A stretch of 64,000 bases of DNA from Guadua angustifolia (lineage: Eukaryota; Streptophyta; Magnoliopsida; Poales; Poaceae): assembly GCA_036346375.1 (NCBI GenBank), contig CM070500.1, positions 77,914,437 through 77,978,436 on the forward strand, in the 5' to 3' direction. The notes under the pieces are model-generated. The model made no database searches. It was not told where the DNA came from and saw only the letters and a program-made list of their open reading frames with translations. Positions 45,439 to 54,949 of this stretch are shown here, piece by piece; position 1 is the stretch's first letter; each line of letters opens with the position of its first letter. The position numbers were made by a program, and so were the translations under genes.

Positions 45439-47172
45439 TCATGCGCCGATCCATATGCTAGGGTAGTACTTTTTTAAGTATTTTCCATTGATTGCCTTTG
45501 GTAACACAGTTCCTTCAAGTGTCTCAAGTATGTACGCATTTCCGTCAATAAGCCGATTTATCTTATACGGCCATTCCCATGTTGGTGACCATTTACCGAA
45601 CCGATTGTCTTTAGACCCAATCGGCAATATCGTTTTCCACACTAGATCGGCTTCGCTAAACGACTTCGGCATGACTTTCTTGTTATACGCTCTCGCAACT
45701 CTTTTCTTGTTCTTCTCTAGCCGATCCAGTGTGATTAACCTCAATTCTGCCACATCGTCCAAATTCCACAACATTAAGTCTTTGTATTCGTCGGCCGATA
45801 GATCATTTTGTTTTGCCACTCGCATTGATTCAATATTTATTTCCACGGGTAACACAGCTTCTTGGCCGTATACCAACTGATATGGTGCGAGCTTAGTCGA
45901 TCCGTGGCACGCTAGCCGATACGCCCATAATGATTCTGACAACATAGTATGCCAATGTCTCGGCTTTTCATCGATCTTCCTTTTGATTAACTTGATCAGA
46001 GATTTGTTGGACGATTCGGCTTGTCCATTTGCTTGGGCGTAATATGGTGACGAATTAAGCAATTTGATGCCCAAACTTTCTGCAAAGCTTCTAAACTCGT
46101 TAGACATGAACACAATTCCTTGATCGGTTGTGATAGTTTGAGGAATACTGAATCGATAGATGATGTGTTCATTGACAAAGCCGATAGCTTCTACACTTGT
46201 GACCTTCTTGAGTGGAATGGCCTCTACCCACTTTGAAAAGTAATCTGTGGCCGCAAGGATGAATTTGTGGCATTTGCTTGATGCTGGGAATATTTGGCCG
46301 ATTACATCTATTCCCCATCCTCTAAACGGCCAAGGCTTGATAATCGGATGCAAAACTGATGCCGGTGCAATTTGCACGTTTCTAAACTTTTGACAACTTT
46401 GGCACCCTTTATAATACTTGAAACAATCCTCTAACATCGTCGGCCAAAAATACCCTGTTCGTCTCAAGATCCACTTCATTTTATAAGCCGACTGATGTGA
46501 ACCACAAATCCCTTCATGAACCTCCCCCATAGCCACTCTTGCTTCTTCATCACCTAAGCATCTTAAGAGTAAGCCTTCCATTGTCCGATAGTATAAATCA
46601 TCTCCCAACACAACGTACTTTAATGTCTGTTGCCGAATTTTGCGTTCAATAGGCCTAGATGGGTTCGTTAAGTAGGCTTTTATCTTTGTTCTCCAATCGG
46701 CAATATCACTACACAATATTGCTTTGTCAATTGAGTCAAACGCTTCACATCGGCTATACTCTTTATAGCCCGATGCTGCTTGAGCCAACATATTGGCTCT
46801 GTCGTTCATCTCCCTGGGTACGTGACTGATAGAAAATGATGTGAACGTGCTGATAGCACTAAAGCAATGTTCCAAATATTTTGATAATATTTCATCATTG
46901 CATCGGAATTCCCCTTTAATTTGTTGAACGATCAATAATGAATCACCATAGGCCTCCACATCACTTACTCCGATGCTTTCTAATAATTTGAGCCCCTTGA
47001 GCAATGCCTCATATTCAGCTTGGTTATTGGAGCACCAGCCATTAAGCCGATACGCAAACTCAATGCTATGCCCTCTCGGCGGAGTCAACACGATGCCTAT
47101 TCCACTCCCTTCCTGGCAAACCAATCCATCAAAATATAATTGCCAGGGAGCCACACCAACCATTCCTACCAT
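45439..47172 (-). CDS. Tat pol C-terminal part: second RNase H and integrase (577 codons open)
   Basis: The longest intact pol piece. Residues 10-137 are the second, archaeal-type RNase H: LYFDG (D15), NNQAEYEALLKGL (E53), AYGDS (D77), and a C-terminal ANMLAQAASGY where related elements usually have an acidic residue in place of M128. The integrase follows: zinc finger H219, H226, C257, C260; catalytic core D289 (GWGIDVIG), D350 (TTDQG) and E386 (GQAESSN), all present. The YGQEAVLPVEI motif and a chromodomain-less C-terminus end the protein. The upstream polyprotein is broken, so this would not be made as part of a normal Gag-Pol. It ends 120 bp from the convergent plus-strand ORF. Confidence 0.88.
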   Translation of the reverse strand: MVGMVGVAPWQLYFDGLVCQEGSGIGIVLTPPRGHSIEFAYRLNGWCSNNQAEYEALLKGLKLLESIGVSDVEAYGDSLLIVQQIKGEFRCNDEILSKYLEHCFSAISTFTSFSISHVPREMNDRANMLAQAASGYKEYSRCEAFDSIDKAILCSDIADWRTKIKAYLTNPSRPIERKIRQQTLKYVVLGDDLYYRTMEGLLLRCLGDEEARVAMGEVHEGICGSHQSAYKMKWILRRTGYFWPTMLEDCFKYYKGCQSCQKFRNVQIAPASVLHPIIKPWPFRGWGIDVIGQIFPASSKCHKFILAATDYFSKWVEAIPLKKVTSVEAIGFVNEHIIYRFSIPQTITTDQGIVFMSNEFRSFAESLGIKLLNSSPYYAQANGQAESSNKSLIKLIKRKIDEKPRHWHTMLSESLWAYRLACHGSTKLAPYQLVYGQEAVLPVEINIESMRVAKQNDLSADEYKDLMLWNLDDVAELRLITLDRLEKNKKRVARAYNKKVMPKSFSEADLVWKTILPIGSKDNRFGKWSPTWEWPYKINRLIDGNAYILETLEGTVLPKAINGKYLKKYYPSIWIGA

Positions 47173-47277
47173 GGTATCATATCTTGTAATGAAATCAGCT
47201 ATTGCTTGACCTTTGATGGCTTTAGCCGATTCGTACTGTAGATCGAACTCGATCAGAGCATAAGCCCATTTTCCAAG

Positions 47278-48655
47278 TCATCCTCTCAAGATTGGCGCAG
47301 ACAGCATGAATTTGATGATATCGGTTCTACATACTATTATGCATGTCGATGCTAATATATAGTGTCTTAACTTTGTACAAGCGAAGTATAATGACAGGCA
47401 TAACTTTTCTACTGATGGGTACCTGATTTCAGTCTTCAAGAGTCGTCGGCTTAAATAGAATACCACTCGCTCTTTGCCATCAATTTCCTGGGCCAAAACT
47501 GCTCCAATAGTCTCATTTTCAGCCGATACATATAACTTGAACGGGACCCCTTTCTTTGGCGCAGCCAGAACTGGCGGTGACGCTAAATACTATTTTATAT
47601 TATCAAAAGCTTTTTGCTGATCGGCTCCCCATACGAAATCCTGATGATCCTTTAATTTTAGCAATGGTGTAAAAGCTTGAATCCTACCGGACAGATTTGA
47701 AATAAATCGTCTTAAGTAATTGATTTTGCCGATCAGCTTCTGTAATTCATTTTTACATGTCGGTGGTTTTGTATTGACTATGGCTTTCACTTTTGTTTGG
47801 TTTACCTCAATTCCTCTTTGGTGAACCATAAACCCGAGAAATTGTCCAGCCGACACGCCAAACGCGCACTTTAAGGGGTTCATCTTCAACCCATGAGCCC
47901 TTGTGTTTTGAAACACTCTCTCTAAATCGGCCAAATGCTGCCAATCTTCTTTAAATTTCACTACCATATAATCAATGTATATTTCAACAATATGGCCGAT
48001 TAGGTCGTGAAAAATTAAATTCATCGCACGTTGATAAGTAGCACCTGCATTTTTCAAGCCGAACATCATTACAACCCATTCATACAACCCAGAGCACCAG
48101 GGCATCTGAAGGCAGTTTTAGGGACGTCGGCTTCTGCCATAAATATCTGGTTATACCCAGCGTTCCCACCAAGAAAACTAATAATCTTGTTACCTGACGC
48201 AGCATCGATGAGCATATCGGCTATAGGCATTGAATATTCATCTTTTGGCGTGGCTTTATTCAAATCTCTGAAGTCTACACATACCCGAAGCTTACCGTTC
48301 TTTTTCATGACAGTAACAATATTGGATACCCATTCAACATATCGGTAAGGCCTTATAAATTTGGCCTCCAAGAACCACTCAATTTCCTCTTTTATCACGT
48401 CGTATAATTCTGGATTAAAATGTCGAGGAAATTGCTTATATGGCGATATCCCGGCTTTATAGGCAGCCGATGCTCTACTAGCTGTCGGCTTAATCCAGGC
48501 ATTTTATAATATTCCCAGGCAAAACAATCTCTGTAATTCCTAAGTATTTCAACCAACTTATTTTTGTACTCTAGACCTAGCCTTACACTTACGAAAGTTG
48601 GTCTTTTTCTATCACCTTCTCCTATATCGACTTCTTCAAGCATATCGGCAGACAT
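47278..48655 (-). pseudogene. Tat reverse transcriptase and first RNase H, frameshifted
   Basis: From 48655 the pol connector runs into RT. EWVSNIVTVMKKNGKLRVC and DFRDLNKATPKDEYSMPIAD (48398-48069) are the fingers; MMFGLKNAGATYQRAMN (48105 onward) is the palm. The catalytic box reads YIDY at 47968-47979 (last Asp changed to Tyr), which should abolish polymerase activity. The thumb follows. RNase H remains as FYLSRRLLKTEIRYPSVEKL at 47496-47278. At least three frame breaks occur. Confidence 0.88.
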
Positions 48656-49031
48656 GAATCCTTGACCTAGTTTTTCATCCTAGAACTCTTCGATTGCTTC
48701 GCAAGAATTTACCACATGCCAATAGCTATCACCTTGTCTTGCAACGCTTGGATCACTTTTGACCCCATCTTCTCAAGACTTCACTTGCCTGATCAAACGT
48801 GCCTGGCTTAACACTGATCGGCATCAATCTTGACTTACCAATGCATATAAAGTCGCAATCGTCTAAAGTTTTCCCCGATATGCATTCCGCTTCTTCGTGT
48901 GGCCAATTCGCATCGGAACTAGCCATAGCAATATGAGCCGAGGTATCGGCTGAGACGACTTCAACCTCATCTCCGTTCCACTGCACAAGAAGCTGGTGCA
49001 TGGTCGACGGTATACAACAATTGGCATGTAT
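48656..49031 (-). pseudogene. Tat protease-RT linker, frameshifted
   Basis: Low-conservation minus-strand linker with short frames (49001-48753) between protease and RT. It shows no recognisable motif, as is usual for this stretch. Confidence 0.4.
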
Positions 49032-49457
49032 TCAATCGCGTCCAAGGAGCACACTGTAATTTCCTTTTGCTTCAATTACAAAAAATGCGGTCGGCAAAGT
49101 TTTGCTGCCGACAGTTAACTCAGTAACCATCACTCCCTTTGCTTCAGTGGGTTCATCTGTAAAGTCGTTTAATACCATGTTCGTCTTAATCAAATCTTCA
49201 TCGGTCTTGCCCAACTTCTTGCAAGTAGTGAGTGGCATCAGGTTCATAGTAGCTCCCCCATCTACTAACATCCTGGATATCGGCTTTCCGTTGATATACC
49301 CCTTTAGATACAATGGCTTCAAGTGCCGATGTGGGTCTTGCGGTTTTTCAAACACGACGTCTTGTGCACCTAGGCATAGTTGAGCGAACGTATCTTTGAA
49401 CGATTCAGTTTTGATTCTGAACTCGGCTGACAAAGTAAAGACCATGTTGATATCCAT
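49032..49457 (-). CDS. Tat aspartic protease fragment (open frame, 141 codons)
   Basis: The retropepsin site is LVDGGATMNLMP with catalytic Asp at residue 66 (49260-49262). DGG in place of DSG/DTG is common in Tat elements. The frame ends in NYSVLLGRD, the usual flap-side motif, and then loses phase. It would process the polyprotein. Confidence 0.8.
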   Translation of the reverse strand: MDINMVFTLSAEFRIKTESFKDTFAQLCLGAQDVVFEKPQDPHRHLKPLYLKGYINGKPISRMLVDGGATMNLMPLTTCKKLGKTDEDLIKTNMVLNDFTDEPTEAKGVMVTELTVGSKTLPTAFFVIEAKGNYSVLLGRD

Positions 49458-50141
49458 GGGGGGGTGTCGTCTCGAATCATAGGTGATAGCAAATCATCTG
49501 AGGAATCCGATTCATCATCGGCTTGCTCTTTTCTTCTCTATTCCTTTTTGACAAGTTTCATCGGCCGTAATTCATTGAAGGTTTCATCTCTTTGTTTTTC
49601 TTCTTCAGCCTCCCTCATCTCTTGTGTCCTTAGGCGTCAAGCCGTCTCACATGGAGATCGGCTAAGTCCCGCTCGGGCACCACCTTGGTTTTGGTTCAAT
49701 CGCTTGCGAATTTTACCACCAGATTCTCAGAGGCTCCACACTCTTTTCTTGGTTTGGCGTGTTTCACCTTTCCCTTTATCGGCTTTTTGTACCTTGACTC
49801 ACCGACTGTGAATCGGTTTGATAGCCATTCTTTATCGAACGCTTTGGCCAATCTCCCCGTGGGTAATGTTCCATAGGGCATGATCTTGGGGAAGGCAATG
49901 CCACACCCCTTTCCCAACAAAATTGCCAAAAGGGGCATCTCTGGTGAGCTATTTCTTTGTTATCTGGCCGATACAAATTATCTGGCCGGAACACGTTATT
50001 CGTTCGATGCAAGTTGTTTGGTTGGCGAGATTGCTGCCTTTGCCGATGGCTTATCCTCTCATACTTTTCAAGCAATTGTGAAAAAGTTGGTTTAGGTTTG
50101 AATGCTTGTTTTCGAGGTGGAGACTGTTCGACTTTGTACCA

Positions 50142-51533
50142 TCACCCGACTTGTAACTCTCCTTTTGGCTTGACTGTCCTTGAATTTTTCCCATCTTGAT
50201 CGGCTTCTATTTGTAGTGAGCCGATTGTTATCTTCAGTGTTTCGCCTTTCGAGCTAGACTGTATGTCAACTTGCCACGTTGTTTTAGGTCTTTCGTCGAT
50301 GATCTCCTTTCCTTTGTTTGAGCATTGAACCATGTTTATTGGGAAGGGATTGACATCAACTTCCATGGCCAGCTCTTCTGCGAATTTGAGCCGACCGTCT
50401 TCAATGGCTGCTTGTATCTGTTGTCGAAAGATGTTACAGTCATTAGTATTATGAGAAAAAGAATGATGCCACTTACAATATCGTCGCTTTTTGATCTCAT
50501 CGGCCGATGGTATGGTATGCCCTTCTGGTAGTCGTATCAACTTCTCTTGTAATAACATATCAAATATGACGGTCACATTTGGATACGTCGAAAGCATACT
50601 TAACCTTTGACTTACTCCTTGTCGGCTTAAGCCATGAACAGATAAGTGGCTTCTTGGGACCCTTTATCCATTCTGCTATATTCACGTCTGCTTCATCCTC
50701 AGAAGTTTCACTTGAACTATAATCGACCATATTTACTTTGGCCTTATTCTTGCCATTGCCATTTAGCCTAATTTTATCCTTGAATTATTTACTTAAATAT
50801 CGGCTTTCCTGTGCCAATACACGATGAAGCAGATGACTTAGATCAGTAAACTCCAGTCCAGCAAATTTCTCCTTAAGTGGGGGAATCAGTCCTTGAGATG
50901 CTAAATCGGCTAGTTGATTATCGGGCAACACTACACTGAAGCATCGATTTCGCACTTCTCTAAACCTTCTACTATAATCAGAAGCTGACTCACCAATTTT
51001 TGCGAACAACACTTAGATCCGAATTCCTTAGTTCTAGACTGCCAGAGAAAAAGTATTCATGAAATTGGCTCTCTAAATCGTTCCAAAAATGGACCGAATT
51101 CGGAGGCAGATTTGTGAACCAAGTGAAAGCAATTCCTGATAATGACAGAGGAAAAAGTCTAATTTTCAATCCGTCGGACTGAGCTGCTTCACCACACTGG
51201 GCGATAAACCGTCCAACATGTTCTAAGGTGGTGACCGAATCATCCCCTGAAAATTTTGCAAAATTGGGAATCCTAAAATTATGGGGGTATGGCATGCGGT
51301 CAATATAATCTGGGTACGGCTTTCTATAACCGATTGTTTTTTCCTTTGGGCTGTAATCCGAACTGATCCCTCAAAACTATAGAAATCTGATCAGCCCAAT
51401 TAACGTTATTGGCCGATGTAGCACCGCATCTGACCAACCATAATGGGCGGCCCCGCCCTCGAAAGTGAAAACTCTCTACGGTGGAAACTTGGTCTAACCG
51501 ATGGGTGCTGATGTTGCCATGACTCACATCCAT
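50142..51533 (-). pseudogene. Tat gag, frameshifted
   Basis: The capsid-like retrotransposon gag motif is at 51295-50990 (FSGDDSVTTLEHVGRF; LSLSGIAFTWFTNLPPNSV), followed by a tail at 51012-50785 with a one-base shift at their overlap. A CX2H...HX4C finger (YCKWHHSFSHNTNDC) is at 50436-50477. The stretch at 49458-50141 between gag and protease has only short frames. Gag builds the particle. Confidence 0.85.
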
Positions 51534-52307
51534 CGGTTCGGACAGCCGGGACCTTAGGCAATGGAACGAAAGGTTCTGCGTACGAAACTACCCGATGTGG
51601 AGCCAGATTTCTTACTTGGGCTGGTCCTTGGGGTTTATGACTTCTATCTAATTCAATCGGCTGATGAGCCGACTGGACGTAGGCGGTCCCTCGATGTCAC
51701 CGGTATATTACCCAGATCCAACTTTGCGCGGTCGGTATATGCATGGTAATGGGTAACCGGACTTCGAGAATTGCTCGTGCCAACAACACAAGGTTGAGTC
51801 GGCATTAGCGAGGGTACAGGTGCCGACACCTTTATCGTGTTAGCATTTGGTGCCATAGAGTACACCTGATACATTGGGAGTGGCTGCAATGGATCTAATA
51901 ACCCTCCGATGTTGCCAACTCTTGTGCAATAGTTTTTACTATTTTTTATCATCGCTTTAGTGTCGTAACTAGCCGATGACTGATTGATTAATGTATGATG
52001 CACGGATTGTTCAATCATAACAGATAACTCGCTTGAGCCAGATATATCGCCATCAATTCGGCGACGCCGGCTTCACCAAGGGATTCAATGTTGAAGCGCC
52101 ATCTTCGTGACCTCGTCGGGTTTTCGATAACAACCCAACATTAATTCCTCCAAAGCGGCTTTCCGATCTTCGATTTCCTATTGCGCTCGAGTCAAATCGT
52201 CCAAAGTGGGGACGATTATGGCGCTTCAGATTAACGCTTACCGGCACAACAGACGGTTACGCAATCATCTTTTTCCGATCTCGTCCCACCCCAAGGTGAT
52301 AAAAATG
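51534..52307 (-). other. Tat 5' leader and gag N-terminal region
   Basis: Between the 5' LTR and the recognisable gag domain. One open minus frame (52018-51653) resembles gag N-terminal sequence. A standard PBS was not found; TGGGGTGGGACGAGA on the minus strand (ending about 14 bases from the LTR) is a weak candidate. Confidence 0.4.
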
Positions 52308-52932
52308 TGTTGACACCAAAACGGATGTAGGGTTTCGCTTGCAACACACCGGACTTAACACCGGTTCAAGTGCGGAGCGTACAATCGATTTGACCTCGCA
52401 AACGATAAGGAAAGAATTGTAATTAATCTAAGCCGATCCTTGGAGGCAAATCAATAAAAGTAGAATCACCAAAGGCCGATCAAGATAAACAGATTAACCG
52501 ATTAAGGTTAATCAAGGGTAAAGGTAGATCGATTACGAAAGACGATGCGCAACAAGACGTAACAAATCAAACTCAAGAATCAAGACGATCAAACAATCAG
52601 TGATACACAACTTTATTTGATCGATGTCGACTTACAAAAGGGAATTACAAGGCTAAAAGACTAAAAGATACAGGAAACGAAAAACTAGAAGATGTGATTT
52701 GTCAGGATCCTCCTTCAGCAGCTTTTGGCACGCCTTATATATCCGGCCACCGATCCGAAGTCCTGCTTACACACGACAACATAATCCGAGTCGGCTATAG
52801 TTTCCTAATTGGTCTCTTGTTTCCAGATACTCGCCGCATGTTATCCAAACTTTCCAAAGATATCCCATGCATTATCCAAAACTCGTATGGTTCGCCGATT
52901 TGTCTTGTAATTTCCAAAATCTGGTGCAAACA
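52308..52932 (-). repeat. 5' LTR of the first Tat element
   Basis: Matches 41430-42073. TATA box on the element's strand at 52734-52741. The 52320-52610 part lacks many single or paired bases relative to its partner, while the rest is almost identical. Confidence 0.9.
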
Positions 52933-53395
52933 GATATTGGTACGATACATATGACTACTTTGTATCGATTTAGATAACAAAATGCAATTAACCATTTTCT
53001 AGCCCACTCCTCTCGCTTTTTGTAAATCTAGCACCTCCACGAACACATTTGGAGATTTCACACATTTCATCGCTGAATGTGTTCTACAGCCAGCAAAGAT
53101 GATAATCGGCTAGCCACAATGTTAAATGATGGGCTATTGTGGAGCAAGCAGTTTTCATGCTCGAGAACACAATGGGACTAGTGTCGCAGCTAGAGAGAGT
53201 GAGAGGCAAGCTGCCACAGACGGGAAGCGTCATGCCATCTTACGATGCTTTAACAATTAAGAATAGAGCTAATTCTGTAAATATACTCGTGAGAAGTCTA
53301 AATTTGTAAAAAAAAAGAGAGAGTGAACGGGAAAAAGTGACTTATACTAAAATGGTGTGCACTGGCTAATACCGGCAGTTATATCTATAGGTACT
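52933..53395. repeat. Second R1 copy, right part, then spacer
   Basis: 52933-52985 (GGTACGATACAT, CTACTTTGTATC, TTTAGATA) is the reverse complement of about 15400-15470 and completes the R1 copy interrupted at 41429. From about 52990 to 53395 no repeat or gene is recognised. Confidence 0.6.
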
Positions 53396-53502
53396 CGCGC
53401 CCCCCCAAGGGTTGGGGCGGTAGGGTAAGGTGATTGGTCACAGATTGCAAGTGAGGATTTCTCCTAGGACGGAGAAAGCTTAAGAAGGGCGCCTTTCGGC
53501 TA

Positions 53503-54537
53503 CCGGACACCCTAATGGCTCTCCCTCGAGGGATCCGAGGGTCAACAGATCAAAGAACATACCAATGTACCTAAGTTCATGCCCCCAGTGTGGGTAACAG
53601 CTCTACGTCCTGCTAGATATTTGTTGATGTATATTGAGCTGGTTACAATGCTTTTCCCTCAGGTTTTCTATTTGTTTTTTGCTCTCTCTTTTTCCCTTTC
53701 TTTCCCTCTCAGTTCGTTCCCCCTTTGTTCTCTGTTTGTTCTCCATGCACCAGAGCTCCCTTATATAGACTGGGCTGGCTCGGGCAGGTGAGATGGTGAC
53801 ATTATATTGATCTACGATTCATTTATTACACCCATCACTGTAGTCCTATCGCCCAAGCCTCATTCTCCGTGTCGCTATATGGCTTCGCCCGGTCCGCCCG
53901 GGATATGACATTCCTACGACGGGTTAGGCGTGAGGTGTCAGAGGGATGGGCCGTCGTCGTGTTGATAGTAGAACTTTTCGCAATCAATGGCTCTGACACA
54001 GCGTCTCAGGGGAAGGAGACTTCAAGGCAAAGCCTCCTTCTCATCCTTTTGGTCGCCCACGGCCCAGCTAGCGGGCCCATCGCCGCTTACCTCACCAGTG
54101 CCGCCACGCGGCCGGCGCTGTGAGTGGGGCCTGATTGCCCGCCCGCACGCCAGGCCACCACGTGGGCCGATCGCCCAGCGAGTGGGGCCTGATCGCCCGC
54201 TTGCTCGCCAGGCCACCATGTGGGCTGGTCGCCCGGCGAGTGGGGCCTGAACACCCGCTTGCTCCCTAGGCCGCCACGTGAGGCCGCCTCCCGAGTGAGT
54301 GGGCCTGATCGCTCGCGCCGCCCGAGCCGCCACATGGGCCACCGCCTCGGCCGTAGTGGGGCTCGATCGCCCGCTTGCACGCCAAAGCCACCACGGGCGG
54401 CCGCCTGTACAGTGGGACTCGACGCCTCCCCACTGCTTAGGCCGCCACGGGCCGGTCGCCCAATGAGCGGGCTCTGATCGCCGCCGCCGCCCGAGCCACC
54501 CGTGGTCTTACTTGTCCTGCAAAGCGAGAGAGTACCC
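53503..54537 (-). repeat. Left LTR of the second Tat element
   Basis: About 1.0 kb. TATA box on the element's strand at 53761-53767 (TATATAA). Contains a GC-rich array at about 54108-54490 of roughly six ~60-bp units near GAGTGGGGCCTGATCGCCCG with a CCACGTGGGCC-type second half. Confidence 0.8.
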
Positions 54538-54949
54538 TAAAGTAAAGTAATGTCGACGATAGTCTCTTTGCCTGCTGGAGCGAACGCATCAGCTTTTTTT
54601 AGGCCTCATTTAATGTCGGTGCGTTCTCGGATGAACCCACCATTTCGAGTAAACAACCGCCTTTGTGCCCCTCTTCCGCTCACGATTTTTTCTTGGGATC
54701 CAAAGCGTCGTGTACTTTGTCCTTTTCATGAACTATCTATGTGAGGGGCCTATATATACGCCAAGATCCATGACCGGCGGTTCACGCCTTTTCCGATTCC
54801 CAAGACTTTGCTCTTTGCCCTTTCAACTCCCTTGGCCTAAAGACCTTGCTCTTGCTCCAATGGTGCAATCCTTTCCATCTTCTTCGTCGATAGGAAGAGG
54901 GCGGGCGACGCCTCTCCAAAATCGCGCCGAGGGTTCCTCTCCACCTTAG
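54538..54949. other. Spacer inside the second Tat element, left LTR to opposite-strand ORF
   Basis: No clear coding frame. CTATATATACGCC near 54751-54763 on the plus strand could be the TATA box of the opposite-strand ORF, about 200 bp before ORF-like sequence starts. Confidence 0.35.

Larger units (their letters stand above)
41430..52932 (-). mobile_element. Ty3/gypsy Tat-type retrotransposon with opposite-strand ORF (11.5 kb)
   Basis: LTRs at 41430-42073 and 52308-52932 (TGTTGACACC...GTGCAAACA on the plus strand). The flanking 5-mers are GATAC (41425-41429) and GATAT (52933-52937). Minus-strand order from the right: gag, protease, RT, RNase H, second RNase H, integrase, purine tract, LTR. 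Between integrase and the left LTR lies a long ORF on the plus strand. Duplicate RNase H, a CX2H-type gag finger and an opposite-strand ORF are hallmarks of Tat elements such as Grande and RIRE2. Gag and RT are frameshifted, and the RT catalytic box is mutated. A usual primer-binding site was not identified next to the right LTR. Confidence 0.92.

Noticed and set aside
54022..54380. Overlapping Arg/Gly/Pro-rich ORFs on both strands
   Set aside because: They are produced by the GC-rich ~60-bp LTR array.
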